The notes under the pieces are model-generated. The model searched no databases and was not told the origin of the DNA. It was given only the letters and a program-made list of their open reading frames with translations. From Lentilactobacillus parabuchneri DSM 5707 = NBRC 107865 (GTDB lineage Bacteria > Bacillota > Bacilli > Lactobacillales > Lactobacillaceae), in NCBI RefSeq assembly GCF_001435315.1, contig NZ_AZGK01000004.1, positions 62,001 to 126,000 on the forward strand: a stretch of 64,000 nucleotides of DNA. The letters are read 5' to 3'. Position 1 is the stretch's first letter, and each line of letters opens with the position of its first letter. Positions 17,279 to 25,837 of the stretch are shown here, piece after piece. Made by a program: the position numbers and the translations under genes.

Positions 17279-18007
17279 CTATTCATGTTCCGCATGCGAC
17301 TTGGACTTGGCACTATTTTGACCATAGTAGGCGTTCTTACCATGCTTACGGTAGTAATGCTTGTCTAATAGATATTGTGGCACGTGGGTTTCATCCCGCG
17401 TTAATTGTAATGCGTGATAGCTGATTTCAGCTGAAACTTCCAATACCTTGGCATTGTACACGGCTTTATCCGCTGTAGGACCCCAGGCAAATGGTCCGTG
17501 TTGGCTGACCAATACTGCCGGAACAGCATCTGGATCCACGCCACGGCGTTCAAATTCGTCCACAATTACTTTACCAGTGTTCAACTCATAAGCTTCTTCA
17601 ATCTGCTTCTTCGTCAAAGCTGGGGCACATGGAATATCGCCATAGAATGTGTCGGCATGCGTCGTACTTACCGCTGGAATATCCATCTTGGCTGCCGCAA
17701 AGGAAACCGCCCAAGGTGAATGGGTATGGACAATCCCACCAATATTTGGGAAGTGATTGTACAAGTAAGTATGGGTTGGCGTATCTGATGAAGGATTCAT
17801 GTCGCCTTCAACAACTTTACCGTCCAAATCCACAACCACCATATCTGATGGCTTTAACTTGTCATATTCAACACCGGAAGGCTTGATAACGAATAAGCCC
17901 TTGTCACGGTCAATTGCGGAAACATTTCCCCAAGTGAAAGTGACCAAATCCAATTGTGGTAAGCGCATATTTGCTTCATATACTTCTTGTTTGAGATCTT
18001 CTAACAT
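17279..18007 (-). CDS. araD: L-ribulose-5-phosphate 4-epimerase
   Basis: A 242-residue class II aldolase/epimerase. The zinc site is seen in HTHSPWAVSFAA (two histidines) with a third histidine in SQHGPFAWGPT. The STTHADTFYGDIPC and TWGNVSAID stretches are characteristic of AraD. It converts L-ribulose 5-phosphate to D-xylulose 5-phosphate for the phosphoketolase route. GGAGG lies ten bases before the ATG, and araB ends 21 bases upstream, so they form an araBD operon. The isomerase gene araA is not adjacent. Confidence 0.93.
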   Translation of the reverse strand: MLEDLKQEVYEANMRLPQLDLVTFTWGNVSAIDRDKGLFVIKPSGVEYDKLKPSDMVVVDLDGKVVEGDMNPSSDTPTHTYLYNHFPNIGGIVHTHSPWAVSFAAAKMDIPAVSTTHADTFYGDIPCAPALTKKQIEEAYELNTGKVIVDEFERRGVDPDAVPAVLVSQHGPFAWGPTADKAVYNAKVLEVSAEISYHALQLTRDETHVPQYLLDKHYYRKHGKNAYYGQNSAKSKSHAEHE

Positions 18008-18028
18008 TAATTTTCAGCCTCCAACTGT

Positions 18029-19636
18029 TTACTTCATTTTCATTGATTTAACGGCTTCGGCTTCTACAGGCAATGCTGCCTTGTAGTTGTCGATGAACTT
18101 GTCATAGCCTTGAACGCTGGCATCTTCAGGATACAAAGTTGCCTTGGTTGAATCTTTAAAGACACGGTTTTCAAGGTAATCTTCCAATGCTTCACCATTT
18201 TCACGATTTACACAGAAGAGGGCCAAAACAGCCATTCCCCAAGGACCACCCTCACCGGCATTTTCCATTACAGAAATTGGGGTGTTGAGTGCATCGGCCA
18301 AAACTTGTTGGGCCACAACCGGTGTCTTGAAGATTCCACCTTGTGCAACCAGCACGTTGGTCTTGATGTGTTCTTCTCGAAGCAGGATATCCATCCCGAT
18401 CTTCAGAGGGGCAAATGCTGAGTAAATTTGAGTCTTAATGAAGTTGGCTAAATTCAACTTGCTGTCTGGCTTGCGGACAAACAATGGACGTCCTTCAGGC
18501 ATTCTTGTGATGTTTTCCCCTGAAAGATAGGCGTAGTTAACCAACCCGCCGGCATCCTGGTCACCCTTAACGGATTCAGCAAACAATGTGCCATACAAAT
18601 CATCCGGCTTCAACTGAAGGCCGAGTGCTTTTGCAAATTCGCCAAAAATGCCAACCCAGGCATTAATATCTGAGGAACTGTTGTTAGTGTGCACCATGGC
18701 AACTGGTGCACCATCTGGTGTCGTTACCATATCAATATCTCGGTGAACTGCCTTCAAAGGTGCATCCAAGACAACCATTGAGAAAGCAGAAGTTCCGGCA
18801 GAAATATTACCAGTCCGTTTCTTAACACTGTTGGTTGAAACCATTCCAGTTCCTGCATCCCCTTCAGGTGGGGCAATCAATGAACCAGCTTGCAAGGTTC
18901 CGCTTTGATCCAACAATTTGGCACCATCAGCGATTAACTCGCCAGCCTTCTTACCAGCAGGCAAGACTTCCGGCAAAATATCCTTGAAGTTCCACGGGTA
19001 TTTTTGAACTTCTGGTAATGAGCTGAATTTGTCAGCCATTTCCTGATTGTAATTAACTGTGGCTTCGTCGATTGGGAACACACCTGATGCATCGCCGACT
19101 CCAAGAACCTTCTCACCTGATAACTTCCAAGTCACATAGCCGGCCAAAGTGGTGATAAAGTCGATGTCCTTAACGTGCTTTTCGTCATTAAGAATTGCTT
19201 GATATAGATGCGCAATGCTCCACCGTTCTGGAATATTGAAGTCAAACAACTTGGTCAATGCTTCAGCAGCATCACCAGTAATATTATTTCTCCAAGTTCT
19301 AAATGGTACTAAGAGTTCATCATTTTTATCAAATGCCATGTACCCATGCATCATGGCACTGACACCAATTGAACCAATATTTTTAATATCAACACCATAT
19401 TTGTCATGAACCTGTAGTGCAAGGGTCGCATAACTTGTCTGAATCCCATCCCAAACTTTTTCGATTGGGTATGTCCAGATGCCATCACTTAATTCGTTTT
19501 CCCAAAGATAATCTCCAGATGCAACCGTCTGGAAATCGTCGGTTACCAAGACAGCCTTAATTCGGGTTGATCCAAGTTCGATCCCCAACGAAATGTTTCC
19601 GCTTACAATTTCATTCCGTACTCGACTTTCGTCCAT
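18029..19636 (-). CDS. araB: Ribulokinase-type FGGY carbohydrate kinase
   Basis: A 535-residue FGGY kinase of the lactobacillar AraB type: the phosphate-1 motif is SLGIELGSTRIKAVLV, the sugar region carries MMHGYMAF, and GNISAGTSAFSMV and QGGIFKTP complete the ATP lobe. It phosphorylates L-ribulose. The start at 19636 is chosen because GGAGG lies just upstream; a GTG at 19651 precedes that site. The promoter holds an AraR operator and a probable cre. It is first gene of araBD. Confidence 0.88.
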   Translation of the reverse strand: MDESRVRNEIVSGNISLGIELGSTRIKAVLVTDDFQTVASGDYLWENELSDGIWTYPIEKVWDGIQTSYATLALQVHDKYGVDIKNIGSIGVSAMMHGYMAFDKNDELLVPFRTWRNNITGDAAEALTKLFDFNIPERWSIAHLYQAILNDEKHVKDIDFITTLAGYVTWKLSGEKVLGVGDASGVFPIDEATVNYNQEMADKFSSLPEVQKYPWNFKDILPEVLPAGKKAGELIADGAKLLDQSGTLQAGSLIAPPEGDAGTGMVSTNSVKKRTGNISAGTSAFSMVVLDAPLKAVHRDIDMVTTPDGAPVAMVHTNNSSSDINAWVGIFGEFAKALGLQLKPDDLYGTLFAESVKGDQDAGGLVNYAYLSGENITRMPEGRPLFVRKPDSKLNLANFIKTQIYSAFAPLKIGMDILLREEHIKTNVLVAQGGIFKTPVVAQQVLADALNTPISVMENAGEGGPWGMAVLALFCVNRENGEALEDYLENRVFKDSTKATLYPEDASVQGYDKFIDNYKAALPVEAEAVKSMKMK

Positions 19637-19663
19637 TGTTTTTTCCTCCACGTCACTACGTTT

Positions 19664-19678
19664 AGTTTTCGTTTACCC
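19664..19678 (-). promoter_or_regulatory. Probable cre site (CcpA) at araB
   Basis: On the minus strand GGGTAAACGAAAACT matches the cre consensus at 13 of 15 positions. It lies just downstream of the -10 box, where CcpA would block transcription. Confidence 0.5.
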
Positions 19679-19682
19679 CCTA

Positions 19683-19711
19683 ATTGTAAAATATTCGTAC
19701 GTATAAATCAA
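19683..19711 (-). promoter_or_regulatory. araBD promoter with AraR operator in the spacer
   Basis: On the minus strand TTGATT (19706-19711) and TACAAT (19683-19688) are 17 bases apart. The spacer and -35 overlap ATTTATACGTACGAAT (19693-19708), which matches the Bacillus AraR operator ATTTGTACGTACAAAT at 14 of 16 positions. This predicts arabinose-relieved repression by an AraR encoded elsewhere. Confidence 0.72.
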
Positions 19712-19753
19712 TCACTTTCGAAATTTGTAGAATAAATATTTTTAAAAAAGTAA

Positions 19754-20425
19754 TTAAACCAGCATCGATAGGCCGTCCTCATCCAAAATACGGACTTTGG
19801 ATCCGGAAACGTCGACCAAATCTTCTGCAGCTAATTGTTTAAATGTCCGACTGATCGTTTCGGGAGTCGTCCCCAAAAATGTGGCGATATCTTTTTTCTT
19901 CAATGGCAGTTTAAACGGATTTTCTTTAAGTCCGGCACTGGTTTCCAGCAGATATTTTGCCAACTTGCCGGCCATATCAGAGGTCGATGAAATCGTTTTT
20001 TCGGCTTGCATGTTATTGATTTGTTGGCTCAGCGTCTGCAGCAGGCTGACTGATAATTCCGGACTCTTTTGAAGCAGCTTTTGAAAGGCCCCCTGCTCGA
20101 TCTGGCAAACGTTGGAATCCACCAGAGCGGTTGCAGTCACGTTTCGTTGATCCCCGTTAAACAGGGCAGCTTCTCCGTCGAAGTCACCGGGTTGAAGGAC
20201 CTTCAATAATTGTTCTTTCCCGTTAGCAGCTACCTGTGAAATTTTGACCTGACCGGCTTCCAGAATCATAAAATGACCAACGGTATCGCCGGCAAGGTAA
20301 ATAATGGTTCCCTTTGGATAGTCGTGTTGAACAACCAATTTGGCAACCTCGGTCTTTTGATCTTCTGGTAGGGAATGAAACATCGGTACTAAGTTGACGC
20401 ACTCTAAAGCTTGTTGTAAATCCAT
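19754..20425 (-). CDS. Crp/Fnr-family transcription regulator
   Basis: A 223-residue regulator with a cyclic-nucleotide-binding-like beta roll (residues about 15-125), a dimerisation helix and a C-terminal winged helix whose recognition region is KKKDIATFLGTTPETISRTFKQL. The N-terminal cysteines of oxygen-sensing Fnr are absent; only one cysteine (SNVCQIEQ) is seen, so the signal is unknown. AGGTGG before the ATG at 20425 sets the start. It follows the unknown gene at 20439 by 13 bases, a likely two-gene operon. Confidence 0.87.
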   Translation of the reverse strand: MDLQQALECVNLVPMFHSLPEDQKTEVAKLVVQHDYPKGTIIYLAGDTVGHFMILEAGQVKISQVAANGKEQLLKVLQPGDFDGEAALFNGDQRNVTATALVDSNVCQIEQGAFQKLLQKSPELSVSLLQTLSQQINNMQAEKTISSTSDMAGKLAKYLLETSAGLKENPFKLPLKKKDIATFLGTTPETISRTFKQLAAEDLVDVSGSKVRILDEDGLSMLV

Positions 20426-20438
20426 CGTTTCCACCTCA

Positions 20439-21080
20439 TTATTCGTTCAGTAACTGGTCAAACCATTGCCTGGTTCCGTCATCGGACGCCGTGTTGATAT
20501 CAAATCCAAATGGTGCGAAGATGTCTGCTACCTTTTCCCAATCGATCAGTCCCCCGGACGTTAAACTATCATTTAATGCGTCCATTTTTTCCATGGTCAT
20601 CTCTTTAAAGATATTCGGATTATCTTTTGAAATAAAAATCAGCATGTTGGCGTCCAACTGTCGGAGAACAACCTCTTGAATATGACTCCCTGGATAAATT
20701 TGAATTCGTTGCGCCAAGGGAACGGCTGGAATTTCACGCCGGAGAAAATGCTCAATCTCTGGCCAGTTTGCGACTAGCCGTTCATAAAATTTAAACGGCA
20801 CATGAACGTTAACTTCCTTTAATGTTTGCGTTAAGACGCTATCTAAATCCCAGACACCAGCAGGCGGATTATCCCGTAACAGTTCCTGCAAAAATCGTTG
20901 AACCGTTTGCTTGTCGACACCGGTTAACCGTTTCTTAAGCGTCAATCCATATCGAACCAAGACAAAATTTTCAAAGTCTTCCGACTTGATTGTGCGACCC
21001 GTGTCGGTGTGCGTCTGTTTTCTAATTGCCTTAATTTGTTTGAGTCGTTTTGATTTGGCGAACCTGCCCTGTTTGACCAT
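20439..21080 (-). CDS. Unknown cytoplasmic protein, operon partner of the Crp/Fnr regulator
   Basis: A 213-residue protein with a very basic N-terminus (about residues 1-30, rich in Lys/Arg), then a mainly helical acidic body and the C-terminal segment DWEKVADIFAPFGFDIN. No signal peptide or membrane helix. I do not recognise the family. Its tight spacing to the Crp/Fnr gene suggests a shared regulatory or stress role. The ribosome site is weak. Confidence 0.6.
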   Translation of the reverse strand: MVKQGRFAKSKRLKQIKAIRKQTHTDTGRTIKSEDFENFVLVRYGLTLKKRLTGVDKQTVQRFLQELLRDNPPAGVWDLDSVLTQTLKEVNVHVPFKFYERLVANWPEIEHFLRREIPAVPLAQRIQIYPGSHIQEVVLRQLDANMLIFISKDNPNIFKEMTMEKMDALNDSLTSGGLIDWEKVADIFAPFGFDINTASDDGTRQWFDQLLNE

Positions 21081-21368
21081 AAATTATGTCACCGCTCACT
21101 TTTCTTATTATTAATCTTCTTCACTTATTATAACGATCAATCGCGGTTTCTCCTAGCATGAGTGTTTAAGTGGCCGTGAAAGAGTGAATTCACCACTTTT
21201 CTAATCTGTAAAGGAAATAATGGGCTCCAGCCACCATTTACACAACTTTTACATTCATTTAATGGGAAAGAGGCTTCTTTAACTTTAACAAGTTTGTAAC
21301 AACCTGCTCGAATGGTACCCGTATCATGGAACGCCATTGTCACACTTTTGTCTTATTTGTAAACGCGG

Positions 21369-21396
21369 TTGACGGTCGAGTGAGATCTGATATTAT
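21369..21396 (+). promoter_or_regulatory. Promoter of the LysM gene
   Basis: TTGACG and TATTAT separated by 16 bases. Transcription from here would give a leader of about 185 bases. The rest of 21081-21368 shows no gene I can support. Confidence 0.55.
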
Positions 21397-21443
21397 ATTT
21401 GCGTGATTGATTTATGCGGCGTTCACTTCAGTTAATCAATCAT

Positions 21444-21523
21444 CTTCCAAAATCATTTTCAAAGCATCCAGAAGTGTTCCGGAACACTTATTTCAATTCA
21501 AGCATTCATCAGATTTTTGGAAG
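21444..21523 (+). promoter_or_regulatory. Structured 5' leader of the LysM gene
   Basis: CTTCCAAAATC (21444-21454) can pair with GATTTTTGGAAG (21512-21523), enclosing the perfect palindrome AAGTGTTCCGGAACACTT (21472-21489). This makes a two-level hairpin between the promoter and the ribosome site. It matches no riboswitch class I know. Confidence 0.45.
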
Positions 21524-21587
21524 TCAGGTTTTCGTTTCAACTGTGAACGTAATTCTAGAAACAGTAATCTAAAAGGTGGTTATTACA

Positions 21588-22196
21588 ATCAAAAAGAGTC
21601 TATTAACATTATCCGTAGTTGCAGGTGTCTTAGGATTCAGTGGCGTGGCTGCAAGCGCAAGCACTTATACCGTTAAGTCGGGAGATACGCTGGCTGAAAT
21701 CGCTGCAAAACACAATGACAGTGTCGACGGAATTGCAAAGCGCAATAAATTAACCGACAAGAACCTCATTTTAGTCGGTCAAAAGCTCGAAATTGGAAAG
21801 AATGCCAAGGCATCAACGTCCAAAGCCAACAAAAAACACTTGAAGACGTCAACGTCAATTAAAAAGGGATCGGCTCACACTGCTGTAACATCCCAATCAT
21901 CAAGTGACAGCAGTTCAACAACTGACGCAACAAGTAGCGCAACAACTACGCCAGAAGCATTCCAGTCACAAGGTGTGATTTACCAGGACGGTAAAAAGTG
22001 GACCTACTATACGGGTGCCGCATTTGCCGATGGAACGACAAATCACGGTGGCTATGATGCAGACGGCTACTTAATCGTCGCAGCCCCATCGGATGTTCCA
22101 TTTGGAACCCATGTCCAAACCCCACTAGGTGAAGGCGTGGTTCATGACCGCGGAACAGCGATTGTGGGAAATCATTATGATCTGGTAATGCCCTAG
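21588..22196 (+). CDS. Secreted LysM peptidoglycan-binding protein, probable AUC start
   Basis: About 202 residues: a signal peptide (KKSLLTLSVVAGVLGFSGVAASA), one LysM module (YTVKSGDTLAEIAAKHN...NLILVGQKLEIG), a Ser/Thr-rich linker and a C-terminal domain of about 80 residues with a YYTGAAFADG...PFGTHVQTP...GVVHDRGTAI pattern, like the 3D-type domains of lactobacillar wall proteins. AAGGTGG at 21573-21579 lies eight bases before ATC AAA AAG, where the signal peptide should begin. The only canonical in-frame start, GTG at 21576, overlaps that site. It probably binds or remodels peptidoglycan. Two fold-back elements follow the stop. Confidence 0.75.
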   Translation: MKKSLLTLSVVAGVLGFSGVAASASTYTVKSGDTLAEIAAKHNDSVDGIAKRNKLTDKNLILVGQKLEIGKNAKASTSKANKKHLKTSTSIKKGSAHTAVTSQSSSDSSSTTDATSSATTTPEAFQSQGVIYQDGKKWTYYTGAAFADGTTNHGGYDADGYLIVAAPSDVPFGTHVQTPLGEGVVHDRGTAIVGNHYDLVMP

Positions 22197-22197
22197 A

Positions 22198-22308
22198 GTG
22201 TGACGAGACCCGGGAGATGCGGTTTCTAAGGGAGCTTTGGGTTGAACCCCGAACTTGGGTTTAGCCCAAAGCTTTCTTAGAAGTTAGCATCTGGGTCGTC
22301 GGAACACG
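22198..22308 (+). repeat. 3'-end fold-back element, copy directly after the LysM gene
   Basis: A 111-base element starting one base after the stop. Outer arms are GTGTGACGAGACCCGGGAGATGC and, distally, GCATCTGGGTCGTCGGAACACG. The inner stem is TTTCTAAGGGAGCTTTGGGTT with the distal AGCCCAAAGCTTTCTTAGAA. TTTT follows. Arm changes relative to the neighbour at 22319 are compensated on the other side. Confidence 0.78.
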
Positions 22309-22318
22309 TTTTAACAGA

Positions 22319-22430
22319 GTGTGACGAGCAACGGGGTGGCACGGAGAACTAAGTTCGCTTTGAATTAAATCCTGGTTTGGGATTTAATTCAAAGCGGCTT
22401 AGATCGCAGTGCCAGTTGCATCGGACCACG
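22319..22430 (+). repeat. 3'-end fold-back element, tandem second copy
   Basis: A 112-base element ten bases after the previous one. Arms GTGTGACGAGCAACGG...GGCAC pair with GTGCC...GTTGCATCGGACCACG. The inner stem is CTAAG..CGCTTTGAATTAAATCC with GGATTTAATTCAAAGCGGCTTAG, allowing one unpaired stretch. It resembles the copy at 4541 more than its neighbour. Confidence 0.78.
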
Positions 22431-22483
22431 TTTCAACTATCATAAGAGCAAAGCTACCACAAACTAAGCAAATAAATGCAAAC

Positions 22484-22532
22484 CAAAAACACCAGTACGC
22501 ATGCAAGCACATGTTGATACTGGTGTTTTTTT
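22484..22532. terminator. Bidirectional terminator
   Basis: AAAACACCAGTA and TACTGGTGTTTTTTT form the stem, with T-rich runs on both strands. It separates the LysM unit from the convergent TetR gene. Confidence 0.82.
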
Positions 22533-22607
22533 GAATCAGTCTGATAACAACAGAAGCTTAACAAATACAATCAACAAAGGATCCCAAGTAAATCGGCGTT
22601 GCCGTCG

Positions 22608-23243
22608 CTACCCAACAATTCCATTTTCAACCATATCCATATACTCCTTTATTTCATCGATAATGTCACCCATATCCTCCATCCGCTTCACTTCTGGGTG
22701 CTGCTCAAAATATTGTTGAATGTCCACCATGACCATTGCGAGTGTGTTCATCAGATACTTTTTGACATGATCCCGATTCAATCCCGGACGTAAAACCATT
22801 TTTTTGAGCATTGCGTTAATGACTTGATTTGATACAACGGTTTCCCATTTTGAGAAAATATCGAAAACTTGTTTGCGAACTTTTGGTGGAATCATTGAAT
22901 CCTGGCTGTATACCCTGGTTAATAACGCAAACTCGCTTGGATATTGGTGCGACAGTTGTGTTTTGTATCGAGTGGCGTTAATAATCATGCTGACCAAGTC
23001 ATCTGAATCCGTCCAGACGCTTAGATCAACCACGTCGATTAAGGTCTTCATTGCCATCTGCACCGCTGCTACATACAATTTCTTTTTATTGTCAAAATAC
23101 CTAAAGACCGAGCCTTTGGAAACCCCCGCCTTCTCAGCGATTGTATCCGTGCTTGCCCGGTATCCGGCATCTCCAAATTCCTGAACCGCAGCGACCAAAA
23201 TTGCCTTTTCCTTGTCAGGATCACGGGGTAATCGTTTTGCCAT
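22608..23243 (-). CDS. TetR-family repressor of the adjacent ABC exporter
   Basis: A 211-residue TetR-type regulator: the N-terminal helix-turn-helix is ASTDTIAEKAGVSKGSVFRYFDNKKKLYVAAV, followed by a divergent ligand-binding helical domain. AGGAGG six bases before the ATG at 23243 sets the start. It is third gene of an exporter operon and begins ten bases after the permease stop. Palindromes in the operon promoter are its likely operator, so the drug or lipid exported probably acts as inducer. Confidence 0.88.
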   Translation of the reverse strand: MAKRLPRDPDKEKAILVAAVQEFGDAGYRASTDTIAEKAGVSKGSVFRYFDNKKKLYVAAVQMAMKTLIDVVDLSVWTDSDDLVSMIINATRYKTQLSHQYPSEFALLTRVYSQDSMIPPKVRKQVFDIFSKWETVVSNQVINAMLKKMVLRPGLNRDHVKKYLMNTLAMVMVDIQQYFEQHPEVKRMEDMGDIIDEIKEYMDMVENGIVG

Positions 23244-23253
23244 TTTCGTCCTC

Positions 23254-24861
23254 CTAACTTTCCAAGTCGCGGTTCTGATAACCGATAAATCCAATGATAA
23301 TCAGGACAATTGCAATCCCCAGCATCCACATTAACGGGGTGGCATTAATTGATTCGATTGGCACCTTTCGCGTCCAGTAAAACGGGGATAATTGAAGCGA
23401 CCACTTTGGTAAATCCATCAGGTTTCCAAAGTATGTGATCATGAACGCCACACCCAGATATGCCCATACTAATGAGCGGATCTTCGGATAAATCCCGATA
23501 AAGGCCACTGTCAGTGACATAAACAGTACAACTGACGGGAAATTTGCAATGAAGGTTTGCCAGTAATCATTAAACGCAATTGGGTGTTTCATCACCACAT
23601 TCCCTGCCGCCATGGCACTTAAAAGGGCAACCATTAACATAACTGCTGAAACGACCAGCCCAAACATGACGTAGGTTGCTAATAGATACCCACGGCTTTG
23701 CGGCTTCGTGAGAACCATCTGTAAGTAGCCACGGCGTTCTTCCGTGACCAAATGGGTGACAATCATCATTCCGGCAATCACTGCTAACAAGCTGAAGATA
23801 ATCCCCAACAAACCGACAAATGAGAGCACCTGCAGCTTTTCAATGTGTTGAACGCCACTTTGACCGAGGACCTTTTGAATCGTTGGTGAGGTGTTAAAAA
23901 TCTTGCCAATACTATTGAACACCGATCCATAACTGGCGCCCAGAACGGCCATCCCGACAATCCAAAAAATCGTCATTGACTTTTGATTCCAAAGTAGAAG
24001 TGTGGCCGGCCCTCGAAGAAAATGACTTCGCCGATTACCCGGATTAACATGAATCACACCGGCATCAATGTCTCGTCTGCTATTTAAGATGATCGCAATC
24101 AGAAACGCGACTACCCCCAGTGCGATTAACAATAAGACCGGAAACCAGTTGTTATGTCGATAGATCTGAGTTTTCTCCAACCAGCCCAACGGTGAAATCC
24201 AGGTGTACTTTGGGTTGGAAACGTCCGTTACCATCCGAATCAGATAAGCAATCCCTAGAAATGCGTAATTGTACATCGCGACGTTATGACTATCCGCTAC
24301 CAACTGAGAAAAGATTAACGAAATCATTCCGAATGCCCAGCCGACAGCGGCAATCGCTACAGCTGCCAACCAGGTCCCATTGACATCACTTCCCGGCATA
24401 TCAGCAATTAACGTGCCGAACCCAGTGATCAACACGAAGCCGACATTTGCGATCAGCAATTCGAGCGCCGCCGCCAAGATTGGTGCCAAGCGACCTACCG
24501 GGTGGCCACCAAGAATCATTTCGGTTAGTCCTGACTCTTCTTGCCCGCGGCTGGCACCAACCGCCAAGGTGTAATTAAAAATGATAATAAACAACCCCCA
24601 GAAAACCGCCATCTCCGAGGCAAAAATCAACGCCGTCGTTAAATGACCGCTGGGAACATTCCCAACCAGTGCGACCATCGCTTTGGATCGCAAAGTCGAC
24701 CCAATTGCCGCAATTTGTTTCGGGGTGCCATAGATGCTGTCGAATTTGGCCGCCACTGCCACAAAGACACCCGCCAAAACGACCAGCCAGCCGATGATCT
24801 TGAACCAATCACGCTTTAAATTAGCCTTTAGTAACGCTAAGGTTTGTGTGTACTGTTCCAT
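23254..24861 (-). CDS. ABC-2 exporter permease (polyketide-antibiotic exporter type)
   Basis: A 535-residue membrane protein with about 12 helices in two similar halves, like the TnrB-type exporters of polyketide antibiotics. The EESGLTEMILGGHPVGR stretch in the first half and EERRGYLQMVLTKPQSRGYLL in the second are the paired cytoplasmic ABC-2 coupling segments. It works with the ATPase encoded just upstream. The start lies at the overlap with the ATPase stop; ATG 24861 has AGGTGA upstream, GTG 24870 is an alternative. Confidence 0.85.
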   Translation of the reverse strand: MEQYTQTLALLKANLKRDWFKIIGWLVVLAGVFVAVAAKFDSIYGTPKQIAAIGSTLRSKAMVALVGNVPSGHLTTALIFASEMAVFWGLFIIIFNYTLAVGASRGQEESGLTEMILGGHPVGRLAPILAAALELLIANVGFVLITGFGTLIADMPGSDVNGTWLAAVAIAAVGWAFGMISLIFSQLVADSHNVAMYNYAFLGIAYLIRMVTDVSNPKYTWISPLGWLEKTQIYRHNNWFPVLLLIALGVVAFLIAIILNSRRDIDAGVIHVNPGNRRSHFLRGPATLLLWNQKSMTIFWIVGMAVLGASYGSVFNSIGKIFNTSPTIQKVLGQSGVQHIEKLQVLSFVGLLGIIFSLLAVIAGMMIVTHLVTEERRGYLQMVLTKPQSRGYLLATYVMFGLVVSAVMLMVALLSAMAAGNVVMKHPIAFNDYWQTFIANFPSVVLFMSLTVAFIGIYPKIRSLVWAYLGVAFMITYFGNLMDLPKWSLQLSPFYWTRKVPIESINATPLMWMLGIAIVLIIIGFIGYQNRDLES

Positions 24862-24862
24862 C

Positions 24863-25786
24863 TTACTCACCTACTTTTTGGTCATCATCAGAATGGTAGT
24901 AACGTAGAAAAAGATCTTCCAGCGTCGGCGGCGTGGTTTTCAGTTGCACAATTGTCTGTGCGGTCAATAAGGTCATCACGGACCCAATTTGGTCGGAATC
25001 CACGGTAAATTCAGCCATGGTGTGCTGGTCATTTTTGAAGTTCAACTGGTGCACACCTGAAGCTTGGTCAAGGCCATCCAGTGGTGAAGCTGTTTTGACA
25101 GCGACCACATTTCGCGTTAAATGCTGCATCGATTCAAGAGAGCCGGTCTCAATGACTTTTCCTTCCCGAATAATGGAAATCGTATCGCACATTTTTTCGA
25201 CTTCCGATAAAATATGACTTGAAAGCAGAACACTTTTGCCGGCATCTTTCAGTGCGGCAACCTGTTGTTGGAAGATGAGTTCGTTCAGCGGGTCCAGCCC
25301 AGAAGTTGGTTCATCAAATATATAAAGGTCAACATCAGTTGAAAACGCCGCAATCAGTGCGACCTTTTGCCGGTTACCTTTGGAATACGTCCGATTTTTC
25401 TTACTGGTATCCAACTTAAAGGCCTTGATTAATTCATCAGTCTTGGCGGTATGCTGCTGCTTTGACATGTGAAGCAACATGTCAATCGTCTGCCCGCCAG
25501 TCAGATTGGGCCAGAGGTAAACGTCGCCTGGAACATAAGCCAAATTTTTGTGGATTTTAACCGAATCTTTCCAAGCATCCTCGCCAAAAACAGTGGCCGA
25601 ACCGCCGGACTCCTTAATCAACCCGAGAATCACGCGAATCGTAGTCGATTTGCCAGCCCCGTTTGGTCCGATAAATCCAAGCACTTCGCCACTATGAAGC
25701 TGAAGATTAACATCTTTTAGGGCCGCCACTTTTCCAAATGATTTTTTGAGCCCCTGAACATCCAAAACTAATTGATTTTCCATCAT
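24863..25786 (-). CDS. ABC exporter ATP-binding protein
   Basis: About 307 residues with Walker A GPNGAGKST, a signature written YSKGNRQK instead of LSGGQ, Walker B IFDEPTSGLDP and the H-loop in SSHILSEVEK. A C-terminal DUF4162-like extension (about residues 225-305) is typical of drug and bacteriocin-immunity ABC-2 transporters. The start is one of two adjacent ATGs (25786 or 25783), with AAAGGAG upstream. It heads the ATPase-permease-TetR operon. Confidence 0.9.
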   Translation of the reverse strand: MMENQLVLDVQGLKKSFGKVAALKDVNLQLHSGEVLGFIGPNGAGKSTTIRVILGLIKESGGSATVFGEDAWKDSVKIHKNLAYVPGDVYLWPNLTGGQTIDMLLHMSKQQHTAKTDELIKAFKLDTSKKNRTYSKGNRQKVALIAAFSTDVDLYIFDEPTSGLDPLNELIFQQQVAALKDAGKSVLLSSHILSEVEKMCDTISIIREGKVIETGSLESMQHLTRNVVAVKTASPLDGLDQASGVHQLNFKNDQHTMAEFTVDSDQIGSVMTLLTAQTIVQLKTTPPTLEDLFLRYYHSDDDQKVGE

Positions 25787-25837
25787 GCCCACTCCTTTCG
25801 AGTAGCCAACGAACCTGTTAATTAAAAATTCACCCTG

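Noticed and set aside
21137-21676. Open frames of 68 (minus) and 89 (plus) codons in the LysM upstream region
   Set aside because: They overlap the promoter, leader hairpin or the LysM start, lack ribosome sites and show no domain pattern.
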